A stretch of DNA of 64,000 bases, taken from the NCBI GenBank assembly GCA_052161605.1, contig CP197409.1. One strand, 5' to 3'. This document shows positions 18,049 through 27,153 of the stretch, piece after piece. How positions within the stretch are numbered: position 1 is the stretch's first letter; each line of letters opens with the position of its first letter. The notes beneath the pieces are model-generated. The model was not told the origin of the DNA and made no database searches. It worked only from the letters and a program-made list of their open reading frames with translations. This stretch comes from JBKCUI01 sp052161605. GTDB lineage: Bacteria > Planctomycetota > Planctomycetia > Pirellulales > Pirellulaceae. The translations under genes were made by a program, and so were the position numbers.

Positions 18049-19314
18049 ATGGTTGGAAACGAACGCGGAAAGCTAGTCATTGTCGGTGGCGGTATCATCG
18101 GTTTGTCGACGGCCTACTTTGCCCAAGAAAAAGGCTGGGATGTGACGATTCTTGATCGCGGACAACCGAACTCCGATAGCTGTTCGCTCGGGAACTCCGG
18201 AATGATCGTCCCGAGTCATTTCATCCCCTTGGCCGCACCAGGCACTATGGGGCAGGCGCTGCGTTGGATGAAGGATCCCGAGTCTCCATTCTCTTTAAAT
18301 CCTTCGCTGAGTTTGGATATGCTGAAATGGGGACTTCGCTTCTTCCTGGCTTCTACTAAGGCCCAGGTAGATCAAGCTGCTCCGCTCCTGAGAGACTTAA
18401 ACCTCGCCTCGCGTGAGCTATATGTGAAATGGGCCGAGAGCGGAATCGATAGCGGATTGGTACAAAAGGGATTGCTCATGCTCTGCAATTCCAGCACGAT
18501 GATGCACGAAGAAGTGCAATTAGCGTTGCAAGCTCAAAAGCTAGGAGTTCCGGCCGAGGTTTTCAATGCCGAACAGACAGCATCACTGGACCCGGATATC
18601 GACATGAATATCGAGGGGAGTGTTTACTATCCCAAGGATTGCCATCTGTCACCGGACGTGCTGCTGCAATCGTTACGCAAGAAGCTTGGGATTCGAGGTT
18701 GCCAATTCCTCTGGGGGCACCATGCAACCGACTTTGTGACCCGAGGGCGATCGGTTGTGGCTGTGAAGACTTCTCACGGGGAAATCGAAGGGGACAAGTT
18801 CGTCATTGCGGGAGGAGTTTGGTCTGATTCCCTCGTCAGAGCGATGAGGCTTTCTATCCCTATGTTGGCGGGCAAGGGTTATTCGTTGACATTGCCAACA
18901 CCGGCACAGTTACCTTCCATTTGCTCCATTCTTTGCGAAGCGAAAGTGGCGGTCACACCGATGGGAAGCCGGCTCCGCTTTGGCGGGACAATGACAATCG
19001 GAAAGCCCGACAATATGATTTCGCCTGAAAAGCTCAATGGGATTAAGAAGAGTGTGGTTTCTTACTTCCCCAAGTTTTCCATGGACGACTTCCAAGGCAT
19101 CGAGCCATGGGTTGGTTTACGACCGGTAACTCCGGATGGTCTGCCTTATATTGGCACCACCAAGGACTGGGATAACATAGCGATTGCTGCGGGGCATGCG
19201 ATGATGGGCTTGAGTTTGGGGCCGATTACCGGTCAGCTAATCGCTCAATTGGTCAGTGATGAGCGAACATCGATCCCTGTCGACCGCCTAACCCCCGACC
19301 GTTACGCAGCCTAG
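18049..19314 (+). CDS. FAD-dependent D-amino-acid dehydrogenase/glycine-oxidase family protein
   Basis: A 421-residue flavoprotein of the DAO/DadA family, which oxidatively deaminates amino acids at the membrane. Seen: the N-terminal Rossmann FAD motif VIVGGGIIGLSTAYFAQEKG followed by an acidic/basic strand end (VTILDRG), and the C-terminal family segment PWVGLRPVTPDGLPYIG with AAGHAMMGLSLGP. The ATG at 18049 puts the FAD motif about ten residues from the N-terminus, as is usual. The longer frame from 17857 runs through dispersed repeats and is rejected. The substrate (D-Ala, proline-like or glycine-like) cannot be decided. Its position after gcvP and pckG fits amino-acid catabolism, but the repeat-rich gap argues against a shared transcript. 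Confidence 0.85.
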   Translation: MVGNERGKLVIVGGGIIGLSTAYFAQEKGWDVTILDRGQPNSDSCSLGNSGMIVPSHFIPLAAPGTMGQALRWMKDPESPFSLNPSLSLDMLKWGLRFFLASTKAQVDQAAPLLRDLNLASRELYVKWAESGIDSGLVQKGLLMLCNSSTMMHEEVQLALQAQKLGVPAEVFNAEQTASLDPDIDMNIEGSVYYPKDCHLSPDVLLQSLRKKLGIRGCQFLWGHHATDFVTRGRSVVAVKTSHGEIEGDKFVIAGGVWSDSLVRAMRLSIPMLAGKGYSLTLPTPAQLPSICSILCEAKVAVTPMGSRLRFGGTMTIGKPDNMISPEKLNGIKKSVVSYFPKFSMDDFQGIEPWVGLRPVTPDGLPYIGTTKDWDNIAIAAGHAMMGLSLGPITGQLIAQLVSDERTSIPVDRLTPDRYAA

Positions 19315-19447
19315 AACCTGAATCTTTGTCCAGGTAAAAGGAACGCTCGCTAGTATACGCCAACGGCTTATGAGGCTCGCTACGGCTCGACTCGCTCAGT
19401 GACAGGTACTAAGCGAGATACAACCAACACTGCGTTGCACAACGCTG

Positions 19448-20335
19448 TTAAACCGTGCACTGGCGAATTGCATCCGCAAGTCCCTGTATGGGATCTCGCT
19501 TGGGAATAAATTCGTGGGCAAAATAGCCATCAAACCCCGTGTCAGCAATCGCCCTGGCGATCGGCGGGTAGAATAATTCTTGGGACTCATCTAGCTCATT
19601 GCGACCGGGGTTGCCAGCGGTATGGTAATGCCCAAAGTACTGATGATTCTTCTGGATCGTCCGAATTAGATCTCCCTCCATGATCTGCATATGGTAGATG
19701 TCGAATAGCAATTTGAAGTGATCAGAACCGACCTCTTTGCATAACTCAACTCCCCAATCCGAACGGTCACACATGTAGTCAGGGTGATCGACCCGGCTGT
19801 TGAGCAACTCCATGTTCAGAATGACATTCTTGGTCTTGGCTACGTCGACGATCTGCCGCAATGCTTTTGCACAGTTCTTCAAGCCCGTCTTGCGATCGAT
19901 ACCGCGCGCGTTCCCCGAAAAGCAGATAACATTCCTATAACCAACTGCCGATGCGACCTCGATCATCTCATTGATTTTCTTCAATGCCGATTCATGGTAT
20001 TTCTCATCGCATAGACCGTCTGTAAGCGAATGCGAGGAGACCATCGTGCAGACAAGGTTATGCTTCTTCAAGGTCTCGAAATCATCCGGCCCAAGCAGAT
20101 CAATCCCGACCAAACCCAACTTAACTGCCGCCTGGCACAATTCCTCGAGGGACATATTGCCAAAACACCAACGACAGACCGATTGGTTCAGCCTGCCTGG
20201 CGTGAGCGACGATTCGTTGATGAGACCAGCTGCGGTGGGGCTGGCATCGGCTCGTGATACGGCGAGAGCAGAAGCGGCCGCTCCTGCGGCTATTCCAAAA
20301 TGCCTTCGATTTAGTGACTTGCTTGGTTTTGACAT
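19448..20335 (-). CDS. Tat-exported hydroxypyruvate-isomerase-like TIM-barrel protein
   Basis: A 295-residue protein with a twin-arginine signal (NRRHFGIAAGAAASALAVS, cleavage near ADA). A xylose-isomerase-like TIM barrel follows, in which HYHTAGNPGRNELD is the hallmark of hydroxypyruvate isomerases. Other barrel strands with probable metal ligands are NVILNMELLNS, LLFDIYHMQIMEGD and YFAHEFIPKRDP. Cytoplasmic Hyi interconverts hydroxypyruvate and tartronate semialdehyde. The export signal here is typical of planctomycete sugar-epimerase paralogues whose substrates are unknown. ATG at 20335, with no strong Shine-Dalgarno. It lies just downstream of the beta-propeller protein on the same strand, 58 bases apart, so the two probably form an operon. 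Confidence 0.83.
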   Translation of the reverse strand: MSKPSKSLNRRHFGIAAGAAASALAVSRADASPTAAGLINESSLTPGRLNQSVCRWCFGNMSLEELCQAAVKLGLVGIDLLGPDDFETLKKHNLVCTMVSSHSLTDGLCDEKYHESALKKINEMIEVASAVGYRNVICFSGNARGIDRKTGLKNCAKALRQIVDVAKTKNVILNMELLNSRVDHPDYMCDRSDWGVELCKEVGSDHFKLLFDIYHMQIMEGDLIRTIQKNHQYFGHYHTAGNPGRNELDESQELFYPPIARAIADTGFDGYFAHEFIPKRDPIQGLADAIRQCTV

Positions 20336-20393
20336 GGTGATGTGACTATTGAAAAAGAGGAGAGGTAAGGATTAATCGTATTTGACTACGATC

Positions 20394-21560
20394 TTACGAC
20401 TGCTTGACGAGCTTGGAAATTCGTCCGGTTTGCACCCACTCGGCAACGTAAATATTGCCCTTGAGGTCGAAACATGCGTCGTGTGGATGGACAAATCTAC
20501 CTTGCTCCCAAGCTGACTCGTCCTGGCGAATTTTGAAACCACTATCGGCTTCGATTCTTTCTACATCAGAACCGAGCGTAGCCACAACTTTATAGTCTTT
20601 GTCGAGCAAGGAAACGCGGGCTTTGAGCTCCGGCACCATAAAAAGATCCCCCTGCGAATCGACGTTCGCGGGTAAGCCAAAACCTGTAATGGTTCTGAGA
20701 TAGGTCCCTTTGAGGTCGAACAACTGCAGCGTATTGTGAGCACGATCGGTTACAACGATTACAGGTGCGTTGGGATCGCGATCATCAATCCAAAGACCAT
20801 GCGGAGTGTTGAATTTCCCCGTTCCATCTCCGGCACCACCAAACGCGCTGAGCCATTTTCCGTCCTTGTCGTAGTGGTGAATATAAAAGGCCCCGTAGCC
20901 ATCCGCGAGAAAGAACTCGCCATTTGGCAAGAAAGCAAAATTGGTTGGCATGAATCGATCTCGGCCCCAAACCTGGGCGGGATTAGTCGCTTCATCGGGG
21001 TGATAGATCTTGGCTTCCGTCGGGGCACGCTTTTCCCAGATGACATCGCCTTTGAGGCTTAGCTTCGCAAACGATTTCACTTGCTGATAGGCAGCCACGT
21101 ACAGGAACTGCTCTGTTCCCTCGGTTCGAACCTCGATCCCGTGTCCTCCACCTTGGAATTGATTTCCAAAAGCTCGGATAAACTTTCCGGTTTCATCGAA
21201 CACGAAAATGGACGGATGGTCTTTCAGATTGGAACGGCCCTCATGGATTACGTGTAGATTGTTCTCAGCATCGACCGCAACGTTGTGTGTTGTCTGCCAC
21301 GAAAATTGCGATGGTAGCTGCACGCACTGATGTTGGATTTCGTAGGCGTGCTCGTCGGTCCCTACCACGTTCTTTGCGAATGATCTACTCGTGATCAGAT
21401 ATGGAGCAGCGGAAACTCCTGCAATCGCCGTCGTCATGGTCTGGAGAAAGGATCGACGATGGGCTTGTGTTTTAAGGCCCGCAGTAGACACGACGGAATT
21501 TGTGTCTTTCGCAATTTCGCTAACATTCGAATCTTTTGGAGCAGGAGTACTTTTTCGCAT
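20394..21560 (-). CDS. Tat-exported NHL-repeat beta-propeller protein (peptidyl-amidating-lyase-like)
   Basis: A 388-residue protein. Its N-terminus contains a twin-arginine signal (HRRSFLQTMTTAIAGVSAA). A six-bladed propeller of NHL-type repeats follows, with recognisable blades such as HNVAVDAENNLHVIHEG, FNTPHGLWIDDRD, GFGLPANVDSQGDLFMVPEL and FVHPHDACFDLKGNIYVAEW. The repeats resemble those of peptidyl-alpha-hydroxyglycine amidating lyases, but planctomycetes carry many such propellers of unknown role. The ATG at 21560 has CAGGA about 9 bases upstream. A longer frame to 21671 lacks support. It is followed by the Hyi-like Tat protein, so the pair may act together outside the cytoplasm. Confidence 0.8.
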   Translation of the reverse strand: MRKSTPAPKDSNVSEIAKDTNSVVSTAGLKTQAHRRSFLQTMTTAIAGVSAAPYLITSRSFAKNVVGTDEHAYEIQHQCVQLPSQFSWQTTHNVAVDAENNLHVIHEGRSNLKDHPSIFVFDETGKFIRAFGNQFQGGGHGIEVRTEGTEQFLYVAAYQQVKSFAKLSLKGDVIWEKRAPTEAKIYHPDEATNPAQVWGRDRFMPTNFAFLPNGEFFLADGYGAFYIHHYDKDGKWLSAFGGAGDGTGKFNTPHGLWIDDRDPNAPVIVVTDRAHNTLQLFDLKGTYLRTITGFGLPANVDSQGDLFMVPELKARVSLLDKDYKVVATLGSDVERIEADSGFKIRQDESAWEQGRFVHPHDACFDLKGNIYVAEWVQTGRISKLVKQS

Positions 21561-21713
21561 GGTGGGAAATCCTGGAGAGTAGGGAATGCGGGTGGGATGT
21601 ACAAACTGCCTATTAGCATACACGAAACGATAGACTCCGTGTTGCATTCTGACCAATCTCATATTTTTCACGCGGGCCAGGAACGAACTCGTCGGGGAGC
21701 ATCTTCCGCGTGC

Positions 21714-24700
21714 TTATTCGCTGGGTTTTGCAGATCGGTTCAGAATCTGTTGCCACCAGCGTCGTCGCTTCGGTGCAGCACTAGGTCTGGTTAGCCCCTG
21801 GTTCGATTGCTCATCTCCTTTGGGAGTCTTAGCAAAGAACGAGCCCATCTTGTCGATCAACACGTAGAAAAGAGGTGTGAAGATTAATCCGAAAACCGTC
21901 ACACCTAGCATTCCGTAAAAAACCGCCATTCCCAATGACTTGCGCATCTCAAAACCAGCACCTTTACCCAGCAAGAGTGGTAAAACCCCAAGAATAAATG
22001 CAAACGAAGTCATAAGGATCGGTCGCAACCGCACGCGGCATGCTTCGACCGCCGCAGCATAACGATCCGCCCCCTCCTGTTGCAATTGCTTAGCAAACTC
22101 AACGATCAGAATCGCATTCTTTGCGGCTAATGCAATCAGGACGATAAACCCAATCTGCGTAAAGATATTGATGTCGGACTTGTAGATCCACAAGCCCCCC
22201 AGCGCGGCCAACAAACACATAGGTACGATCAGCAGAATTGCCAATGGCATGGACCAGCTTTCGTACTGCGCGGCTAGCACCATGAACACAAACACAACCG
22301 CCAACGGAAACACCAGCTTGGTCAATAAATCACCGCTGACTTTGATCTGTTGTAATGCCAGTTCAGTCCATTCGAAACCCATAGTCTTGGGGAGTTCTCG
22401 ATTCGCGATTCCCTCCATTAGTTGAATTGCATCACCCGATCCTAGGCCTGGTGCAGGATTGGATACGAAGTCAGCAGTCGGGTACATGTTGAATCGGTAG
22501 ACGATGCCAGGGCCGGTGACGTCCCTTACATCGATGAGGGTGGCCAGTGGCACCATATCGCCCGATTGGTTTCGTACTTGCAGCCGTCCGATATCCGCTG
22601 CATTGGCTCGAAATTTAGCGTCTGCCTGCACGTTAACTTGCCAATTACGACCAAACCGGGTGATGTCATTCGCATAGGCTGCGCCCAGATAGATCTGCAA
22701 GGTTTGGAAAACATCATTTAGTGCTACACCTTCGGATTTTGCCTTTTCTCGATCGATGTCGATGTAGAGTTGCGGCTCGTTTGCGCTGTAACTGGAATAA
22801 GTCCCCGCGAGCCTTGGTTCCGCCGCACCGCTGACCACCAAATTCTCGATCGCCCCCTGCAACGCAGCTGGCCCGACACCCGCGCGATCTTGGACCTGCA
22901 TTTTCATCCCGGCACTCGAAGCTAAGCCGTCGATCGGTGGAGCCCCTAGCACCACAATCTGTGCATCTTGAATAGTGCTCAGCTTCTTCTGAATCGACTG
23001 TATCAACGAATCGGCATACAGCTCAGGCTTTTTGCTTCGCTCCTCAAATGGCGAAAGGATGACAAACAAGCCTGCACTGTTCGAAGCGTTGGTGCTGGTC
23101 AAAATCGAAAAGCCAGGCACACTGACCGTATGCTCAATGCCCTCAGTCTGTAACAAAATCTCGTTGATTCGTCTCGTCACCTCCTCCGTCCGCTGCAAGC
23201 TGGCACCGTCGGGAAGCTTTGCATTGACGATCATGTAGCCTTTGTCTTGCGCAGGGATGAATCCAACCGGCGTTATCTCAAAGCCTTTGAACGTAAGGCC
23301 AATCAACCCCGCGTACAATACCACGAAAACGACACTGAGCTTGAGAACGCCAGCGACCCCTTTTCCATAGAGATTCGTCAACGCTTCAAAGACTCGGTTG
23401 AATACCACGAAAAAGGCTTGTAGGATCCGATTCACAAGTGGGTGGAGGAAAAGGCCACCAACAAATGCCGCCCCACACACAACCGCAAAAATAGTCCAGT
23501 CAAATGCTCTCCAAACAACTGGCTCGGCACCATGCCCTCCCGAACTCATCGGAATTCCAACGAAGTGGGCTGCTGTGGGAAAAAGAAATCGATAAACGAG
23601 ATAAGCAGCGATAAGTCCCACCCCCCAGGTCGGAAGAGCTTCGCGAGGATGCCCCTCCTTGTGTGGTTTGATCAACGTAACGGCCCGCGCAGGTGCCATC
23701 GTCATAGCGTTGATAGCAGAGATGATGGTCGAGGCGGCAATCGTAAGAGCGAACTGCTGAAAAAACTGTCCTGGTATACCAGCAATAAAGATGGTGGGTA
23801 AAAAGACGGAGCTGAGTACCAAGGTGATCGCAATCACAGGGCCGGTGATTTCTTCCATGGCTTTTATAGTTGCTTCTCGGGCGGGCAATCCCTTGGCCAT
23901 CCAACGTTCGATGTTTTCCACCACGACAATGGCATCATCCACCACGATCCCGATCGCGACCACCAAACCCAACATGGATAGATTGTTCAAGGAAAATCCG
24001 AGCCATTGCATTACCGCCAACGTCCCGATCAAAGAGACCGGTACGTCGATCATCGGCATCAATGTGGCTCGCCAATCTTGCAAGAATACGAGCACGACTA
24101 TAAAGACCAACACAAAAGCTTCGAGCAAGGTCTTATACACTTCATGAACCGATTCCTCCACAAAGACGGTCGTGTCGTAAACGATGGCGTAGTCGACCCC
24201 CTCCTTGAATCGAAATTCTTTGAGCTCCATCATCTTTTCCTTGATGGAGTTCGCAGTAGTCAAGGCATTGGAGCCCGGCAGTTGAAACACAGCGATGGTC
24301 ACACTGGGCTTGCCATCAAGCGCACTGCTCACATCGTAATTTCGTGCCCCCAGCTCCGTCCTTGCAATATCTCGTAGCTTAACGAATTCCGTACCGTTCC
24401 CTTTGACGACAATTTCATCGAACTCTTCGGGCTCGAGCAATCGCCCTTTGGTGCTGATTGCGAGCTGAAATTCTTGCCCTGGGTCGGCTGGTTCCTGTCC
24501 GATTCGCCCCGCAGCGACCTGTACGTTTTGCTCTCGCAAGGCGTTGAGCACGTCTCCTGCGGACAGATTTCTTGCCGCCAATTTTTGTGGATCGAGCCAA
24601 ATGCGCATCGAATAATCGCGAGCTCCTAGCATGTTCACATCCCCCACCCCAGGGAGTCGCATCAATGCGTCGCGCACTTCGATCGTGGCAAAGTTGGATA

Positions 24701-25163
24701 GATAGAGCTGATCGTAAAGAGGATCGGTCGAGACCAAGTTCACTGCGAGTAGGATGCTAGGAGACTTCTTCTTGGTCGTGATACCTTGTCGTCGCGTTTC
24801 CTCCGGAAGTTTTGATTCTGCGATCGCAACTCGATTCTGAACCTGCACCTGCGCCTGATCGATGTCGGTTCCTAGTTCAAATGTCACGTCGAGCGACATG
24901 ACACCATCGTTGGTGCATCGCGAGGACATATACAACATCCCTTCGACGCCGTTGACTTCTTGCTCTATTGGCGCAGCAACAGTGTCCGCTACCACCTGTG
25001 CATTGGCACCAGGGTAAACGGCGGTTATCTGAATCGTAGGAGGAGCAACTTCTGGATACTGAGCGACCGGCAATTGCATCAAGGAAATCCCTCCCAACAT
25101 CACAATGATGATGGAAAGAACCGTCGCGAAGACAGGCCGATCGACAAAGAAACGTGCGAGCAT
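21714..25163 (-). CDS. RND efflux transporter, inner-membrane pump (AcrB/HAE1 type)
   Basis: A 1149-residue proton-driven pump of the resistance-nodulation-division family. Seen: the N-terminal FFVDRPVFATVLSIIIVMLGG helix, GVDYAIVYDTTVFVEESVHEV before TM2, the proton-relay Asp pair in IVVDDAIVVVENIERWM (TM4), and the matching Lys in LIALAAKNAILIVEFAKQL (TM10). It is longer than AcrB (about 1050). The extra length includes an insertion of about 80 residues with additional hydrophobic segments after TM6 (around LPTWGVGLIAAYLVYRFLF and IFAVVCGAAFVGGLFL) and a basic C-tail. It starts 4 bases after the adaptor gene's stop, so they are co-transcribed. No outer-membrane channel gene is adjacent. Confidence 0.95.
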   Translation of the reverse strand: MLARFFVDRPVFATVLSIIIVMLGGISLMQLPVAQYPEVAPPTIQITAVYPGANAQVVADTVAAPIEQEVNGVEGMLYMSSRCTNDGVMSLDVTFELGTDIDQAQVQVQNRVAIAESKLPEETRRQGITTKKKSPSILLAVNLVSTDPLYDQLYLSNFATIEVRDALMRLPGVGDVNMLGARDYSMRIWLDPQKLAARNLSAGDVLNALREQNVQVAAGRIGQEPADPGQEFQLAISTKGRLLEPEEFDEIVVKGNGTEFVKLRDIARTELGARNYDVSSALDGKPSVTIAVFQLPGSNALTTANSIKEKMMELKEFRFKEGVDYAIVYDTTVFVEESVHEVYKTLLEAFVLVFIVVLVFLQDWRATLMPMIDVPVSLIGTLAVMQWLGFSLNNLSMLGLVVAIGIVVDDAIVVVENIERWMAKGLPAREATIKAMEEITGPVIAITLVLSSVFLPTIFIAGIPGQFFQQFALTIAASTIISAINAMTMAPARAVTLIKPHKEGHPREALPTWGVGLIAAYLVYRFLFPTAAHFVGIPMSSGGHGAEPVVWRAFDWTIFAVVCGAAFVGGLFLHPLVNRILQAFFVVFNRVFEALTNLYGKGVAGVLKLSVVFVVLYAGLIGLTFKGFEITPVGFIPAQDKGYMIVNAKLPDGASLQRTEEVTRRINEILLQTEGIEHTVSVPGFSILTSTNASNSAGLFVILSPFEERSKKPELYADSLIQSIQKKLSTIQDAQIVVLGAPPIDGLASSAGMKMQVQDRAGVGPAALQGAIENLVVSGAAEPRLAGTYSSYSANEPQLYIDIDREKAKSEGVALNDVFQTLQIYLGAAYANDITRFGRNWQVNVQADAKFRANAADIGRLQVRNQSGDMVPLATLIDVRDVTGPGIVYRFNMYPTADFVSNPAPGLGSGDAIQLMEGIANRELPKTMGFEWTELALQQIKVSGDLLTKLVFPLAVVFVFMVLAAQYESWSMPLAILLIVPMCLLAALGGLWIYKSDINIFTQIGFIVLIALAAKNAILIVEFAKQLQQEGADRYAAAVEACRVRLRPILMTSFAFILGVLPLLLGKGAGFEMRKSLGMAVFYGMLGVTVFGLIFTPLFYVLIDKMGSFFAKTPKGDEQSNQGLTRPSAAPKRRRWWQQILNRSAKPSE

Positions 25164-25166
25164 GAG

Positions 25167-26384
25167 TTACTCCCTGACCGTATTAGCTAGCGACTCGCCC
25201 GTAACGGCATTGACTTTTCCACCGGGCCTAGCACGCTGAGTCCCGTTTACAATGACCCGGTCGGATGGATCTAGCCCAGACCGAATGACTCGCATGTTGC
25301 CTTCCAGTATACCTAGGCTTACATCACGCCTTTGCACAACACCATTCGCGTCCACAACGAGCAGGAACTTGATGCTTTGATCGCTTTGGATAGCGCGCTC
25401 GGGAACCAACAGGGATTCCGAAGGCTTCCCGAACGGAATCCTGACTCGAACGAAAAAACCGGGGGCAAAAATTCCATCTGGGTTTGGCAAAACAGCTCGA
25501 ACTAACAGGGTCCCCGTATTGGGTCTAACCCGATTGTCGATAAAGTCCAAAACGCCTTCGTGAATGAAATCACTTTCATTCGACAAGGCTACCAAGACTT
25601 TTTGATTGATATCGCGAACGTGAGTAAACTGAACGCTTTCTCCTTGTTCACGGCGGAGCTCTCGGAATCGCAGCACCGCAGTTTCATCCACATCGAATAA
25701 AACGTGGATAGGGTCGACGCTAGCGATCGTCGTGAGTGGACTCGCATTGATTTGCGTCGAGGAAATTAAATTGCCAACCGTAACGTTGGCTTGACTCAAA
25801 CGCCCGGAAATAGGAGCCTTGATGCTGCAAAACTCGAGATCCAGTTCTGCTTGGGCGAGCGCTGCTCCAGCCGCATTGACCTCGGCTACGGAATTGGATT
25901 GTTGTGTCGCTACTTCATCGAGATCTTGCTGAGAGACGGAGTTGGTCGCAGCGAGCGTTTTGTTTCGTTCGAGCGTTATGTTGGCGAGTTTAAGCTGGGA
26001 TTCGGCTTGTTGAAGCCTGGCTGTCGCGTTATTAAACGCGAATAGGTAGGGCCGGTTATCGATCTCGAAGAGGGGCTCTCCCGCCTGAACTCCTTGTCCA
26101 TCGGTAAAATGGATCTTGGTAAGGTAGCCTGTTACCCGCGCTCTAATCTCAACAAACTCAGGTGCCTCTGTCCGTCCGATGTATTCGTAAAATTCGGTAA
26201 TTTGTCGCGATTCGGGGAGCTGGACTGTCACATCGGGCAAGGGTGCAGATACCGGCTCGATTTCGCGTGGGCTGCAACCTACGAAAGCGAGTAAGCAGAG
26301 CCAGCAAGCGGCAAGAACGCTTGTGAAGAGTTGACGATCCCCCCGATAACTAAAACACTTGATGACTATCTGCTTCATGAGCAT
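25167..26384 (-). CDS. RND efflux periplasmic adaptor (AcrA/MexA-type membrane fusion protein), probable lipoprotein
   Basis: A 405-residue adaptor linking the inner-membrane pump to an outer-membrane channel. Seen: an N-terminal hydrophobic segment ending in a lipobox-like FVGC, the biotinyl-lipoyl half-motifs (RVTGYLTKIHFTDGQGVQAG and ICSIKAPISGRLSQANVTVG-like segment), a helical hairpin between them (LQQAESQLKLANITLERNKT) and a beta-barrel C-terminus (LVPERAIQSDQ). Three in-frame ATGs lie within 20 bases. The one at 26384 is preferred because GGAG sits 8 bases upstream, whereas the one at 26396 has its purines too close. It is the first gene of the pump operon, 3 bases ahead of the pump gene. 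Confidence 0.92.
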   Translation of the reverse strand: MLMKQIVIKCFSYRGDRQLFTSVLAACWLCLLAFVGCSPREIEPVSAPLPDVTVQLPESRQITEFYEYIGRTEAPEFVEIRARVTGYLTKIHFTDGQGVQAGEPLFEIDNRPYLFAFNNATARLQQAESQLKLANITLERNKTLAATNSVSQQDLDEVATQQSNSVAEVNAAGAALAQAELDLEFCSIKAPISGRLSQANVTVGNLISSTQINASPLTTIASVDPIHVLFDVDETAVLRFRELRREQGESVQFTHVRDINQKVLVALSNESDFIHEGVLDFIDNRVRPNTGTLLVRAVLPNPDGIFAPGFFVRVRIPFGKPSESLLVPERAIQSDQSIKFLLVVDANGVVQRRDVSLGILEGNMRVIRSGLDPSDRVIVNGTQRARPGGKVNAVTGESLANTVRE

Positions 26385-26700
26385 GATGTGCTCCATTCCC
26401 GATCAAAAACCAAAAACTTAGGCCCAGCGCACCTGCTGGTTTCCTGGGTAACGCCCAGTGAGAAGAGCCCCCATTGAGCAGAGCCCCAGTGAGAAAAACT
26501 CCGCGAGAAGATTGGAGCACCTCAGGTTACCTAGAGCAAGATCCCTGATTTGTAAATTGACGGACGAAAGCTCATGAAAAATAGGTAGGATAGAGTGAGT
26601 GGGTAGTAAAACGACTCAGCGAAAAAGCTGCGCCACATGGATTTTAAGCCGATACGTCATGCCTATGGATAAAAAATGTCAGATCACAAATTTTTTGATG
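26385..26700. other. Intergenic region upstream of the RND operon
   Basis: No gene seen. The stretch should hold the leftward promoter of the efflux operon. Short direct repeats of a gcccagtgagaa-like phrase (about 26452-26500) are visible. A regulator-binding palindrome was not identified. Confidence 0.45.
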
Positions 26701-26730
26701 TTGACACATTCGTTCAGAATTGCGTATTCC
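26701..26730 (+). promoter_or_regulatory. Candidate promoter for the orphan structured RNA
   Basis: A perfect TTGACA (26701-26706) is followed after 18 bases by TATTCC (26725-26730). The -35 is ideal, the -10 is poor. It is listed because it precedes the structured stretch that ends in a strong terminator. Confidence 0.3.
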
Positions 26731-26736
26731 GCTTTT

Positions 26737-26966
26737 ACGTGAACCAATTACGGGCTCTGTCGTCGATCGAGGGTTTGCGGGAATACTCGATCGGCCTTCC
26801 TCCTGGGTTGGAGCAGCATAGAACCCACTCGATAGTTACTGGGTCGACTGTCGTCTTGGGTGCTTCACGATAGAGCTTAATACTGTGCATCGGGGCGAAT
26901 TGCCATTCGCCCCGATGCCAGGACACAAAAGCCGAGCTGGATTTATCCAGCTCGGCTTTATTTTTT
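26737..26966 (+). ncRNA. Candidate structured non-coding RNA with its own terminator
   Basis: A stretch of about 230 bases on the plus strand that no recognised protein gene explains, but which contains a chain of hairpins. These are an 8-bp stem cgatcgag/ctcgatcg (26764-26771 with 26786-26793), a 6-bp stem tgggtt/aaccca (26804-26827), a perfect 14-bp stem gcatcggggcgaat (26887-26918, loop tgcc), and a T-tailed terminator hairpin (26928-26966). The neighbouring protein genes on both sides run leftward, so a plus-strand terminator here has no other owner. A 65-residue ORF at 26676-26873 overlaps it but looks unlike a protein. I recognise no known RNA family. A short regulatory RNA is the simplest reading. 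Confidence 0.5.
26928..26966 (+). terminator. Strong rho-independent terminator
   Basis: A perfect 14-bp stem (aaagccgagctgga with its complement, loop ttta) is followed by attttttc. On the opposite strand the tail reads ttttgtgt, so termination is mainly of plus-strand transcripts. Confidence 0.85.
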
Positions 26967-27023
26967 CTATTCGCACTTCTACATCGGCGCAAAGCCTTGT
27001 TACACCAAGAGGGAGAATCTTCG

Positions 27024-27090
27024 AGAATGATGGGGCTTCTGCCCTGGAGATCTCAGCGCAGGGCGATGCCCGTGCGGATAAACGATTTGT
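27024..27090 (+). repeat. Dispersed repeat copy 3 (long form)
   Basis: It contains gagatctcagcgcagggcg followed by atgcccgtgcggataaacg and atttgt. An inverted copy at 38562-38632 matches over the whole length, and shorter copies are at 12218 and 17911. Confidence 0.75.
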
Positions 27091-27153
27091 CAGACCTCTC
27101 CTACCTGTTCCACTACGATTGGCATCGCTGCACAACGCAGCCCTATTGATTTG

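Noticed and set aside
26676..26873. 65-residue ORF overlapping the candidate RNA
   Set aside because: It has no ribosome site, contains the RNA stems and shows no protein-like pattern. The antisense ORF at 26735-26992 is equally unconvincing.
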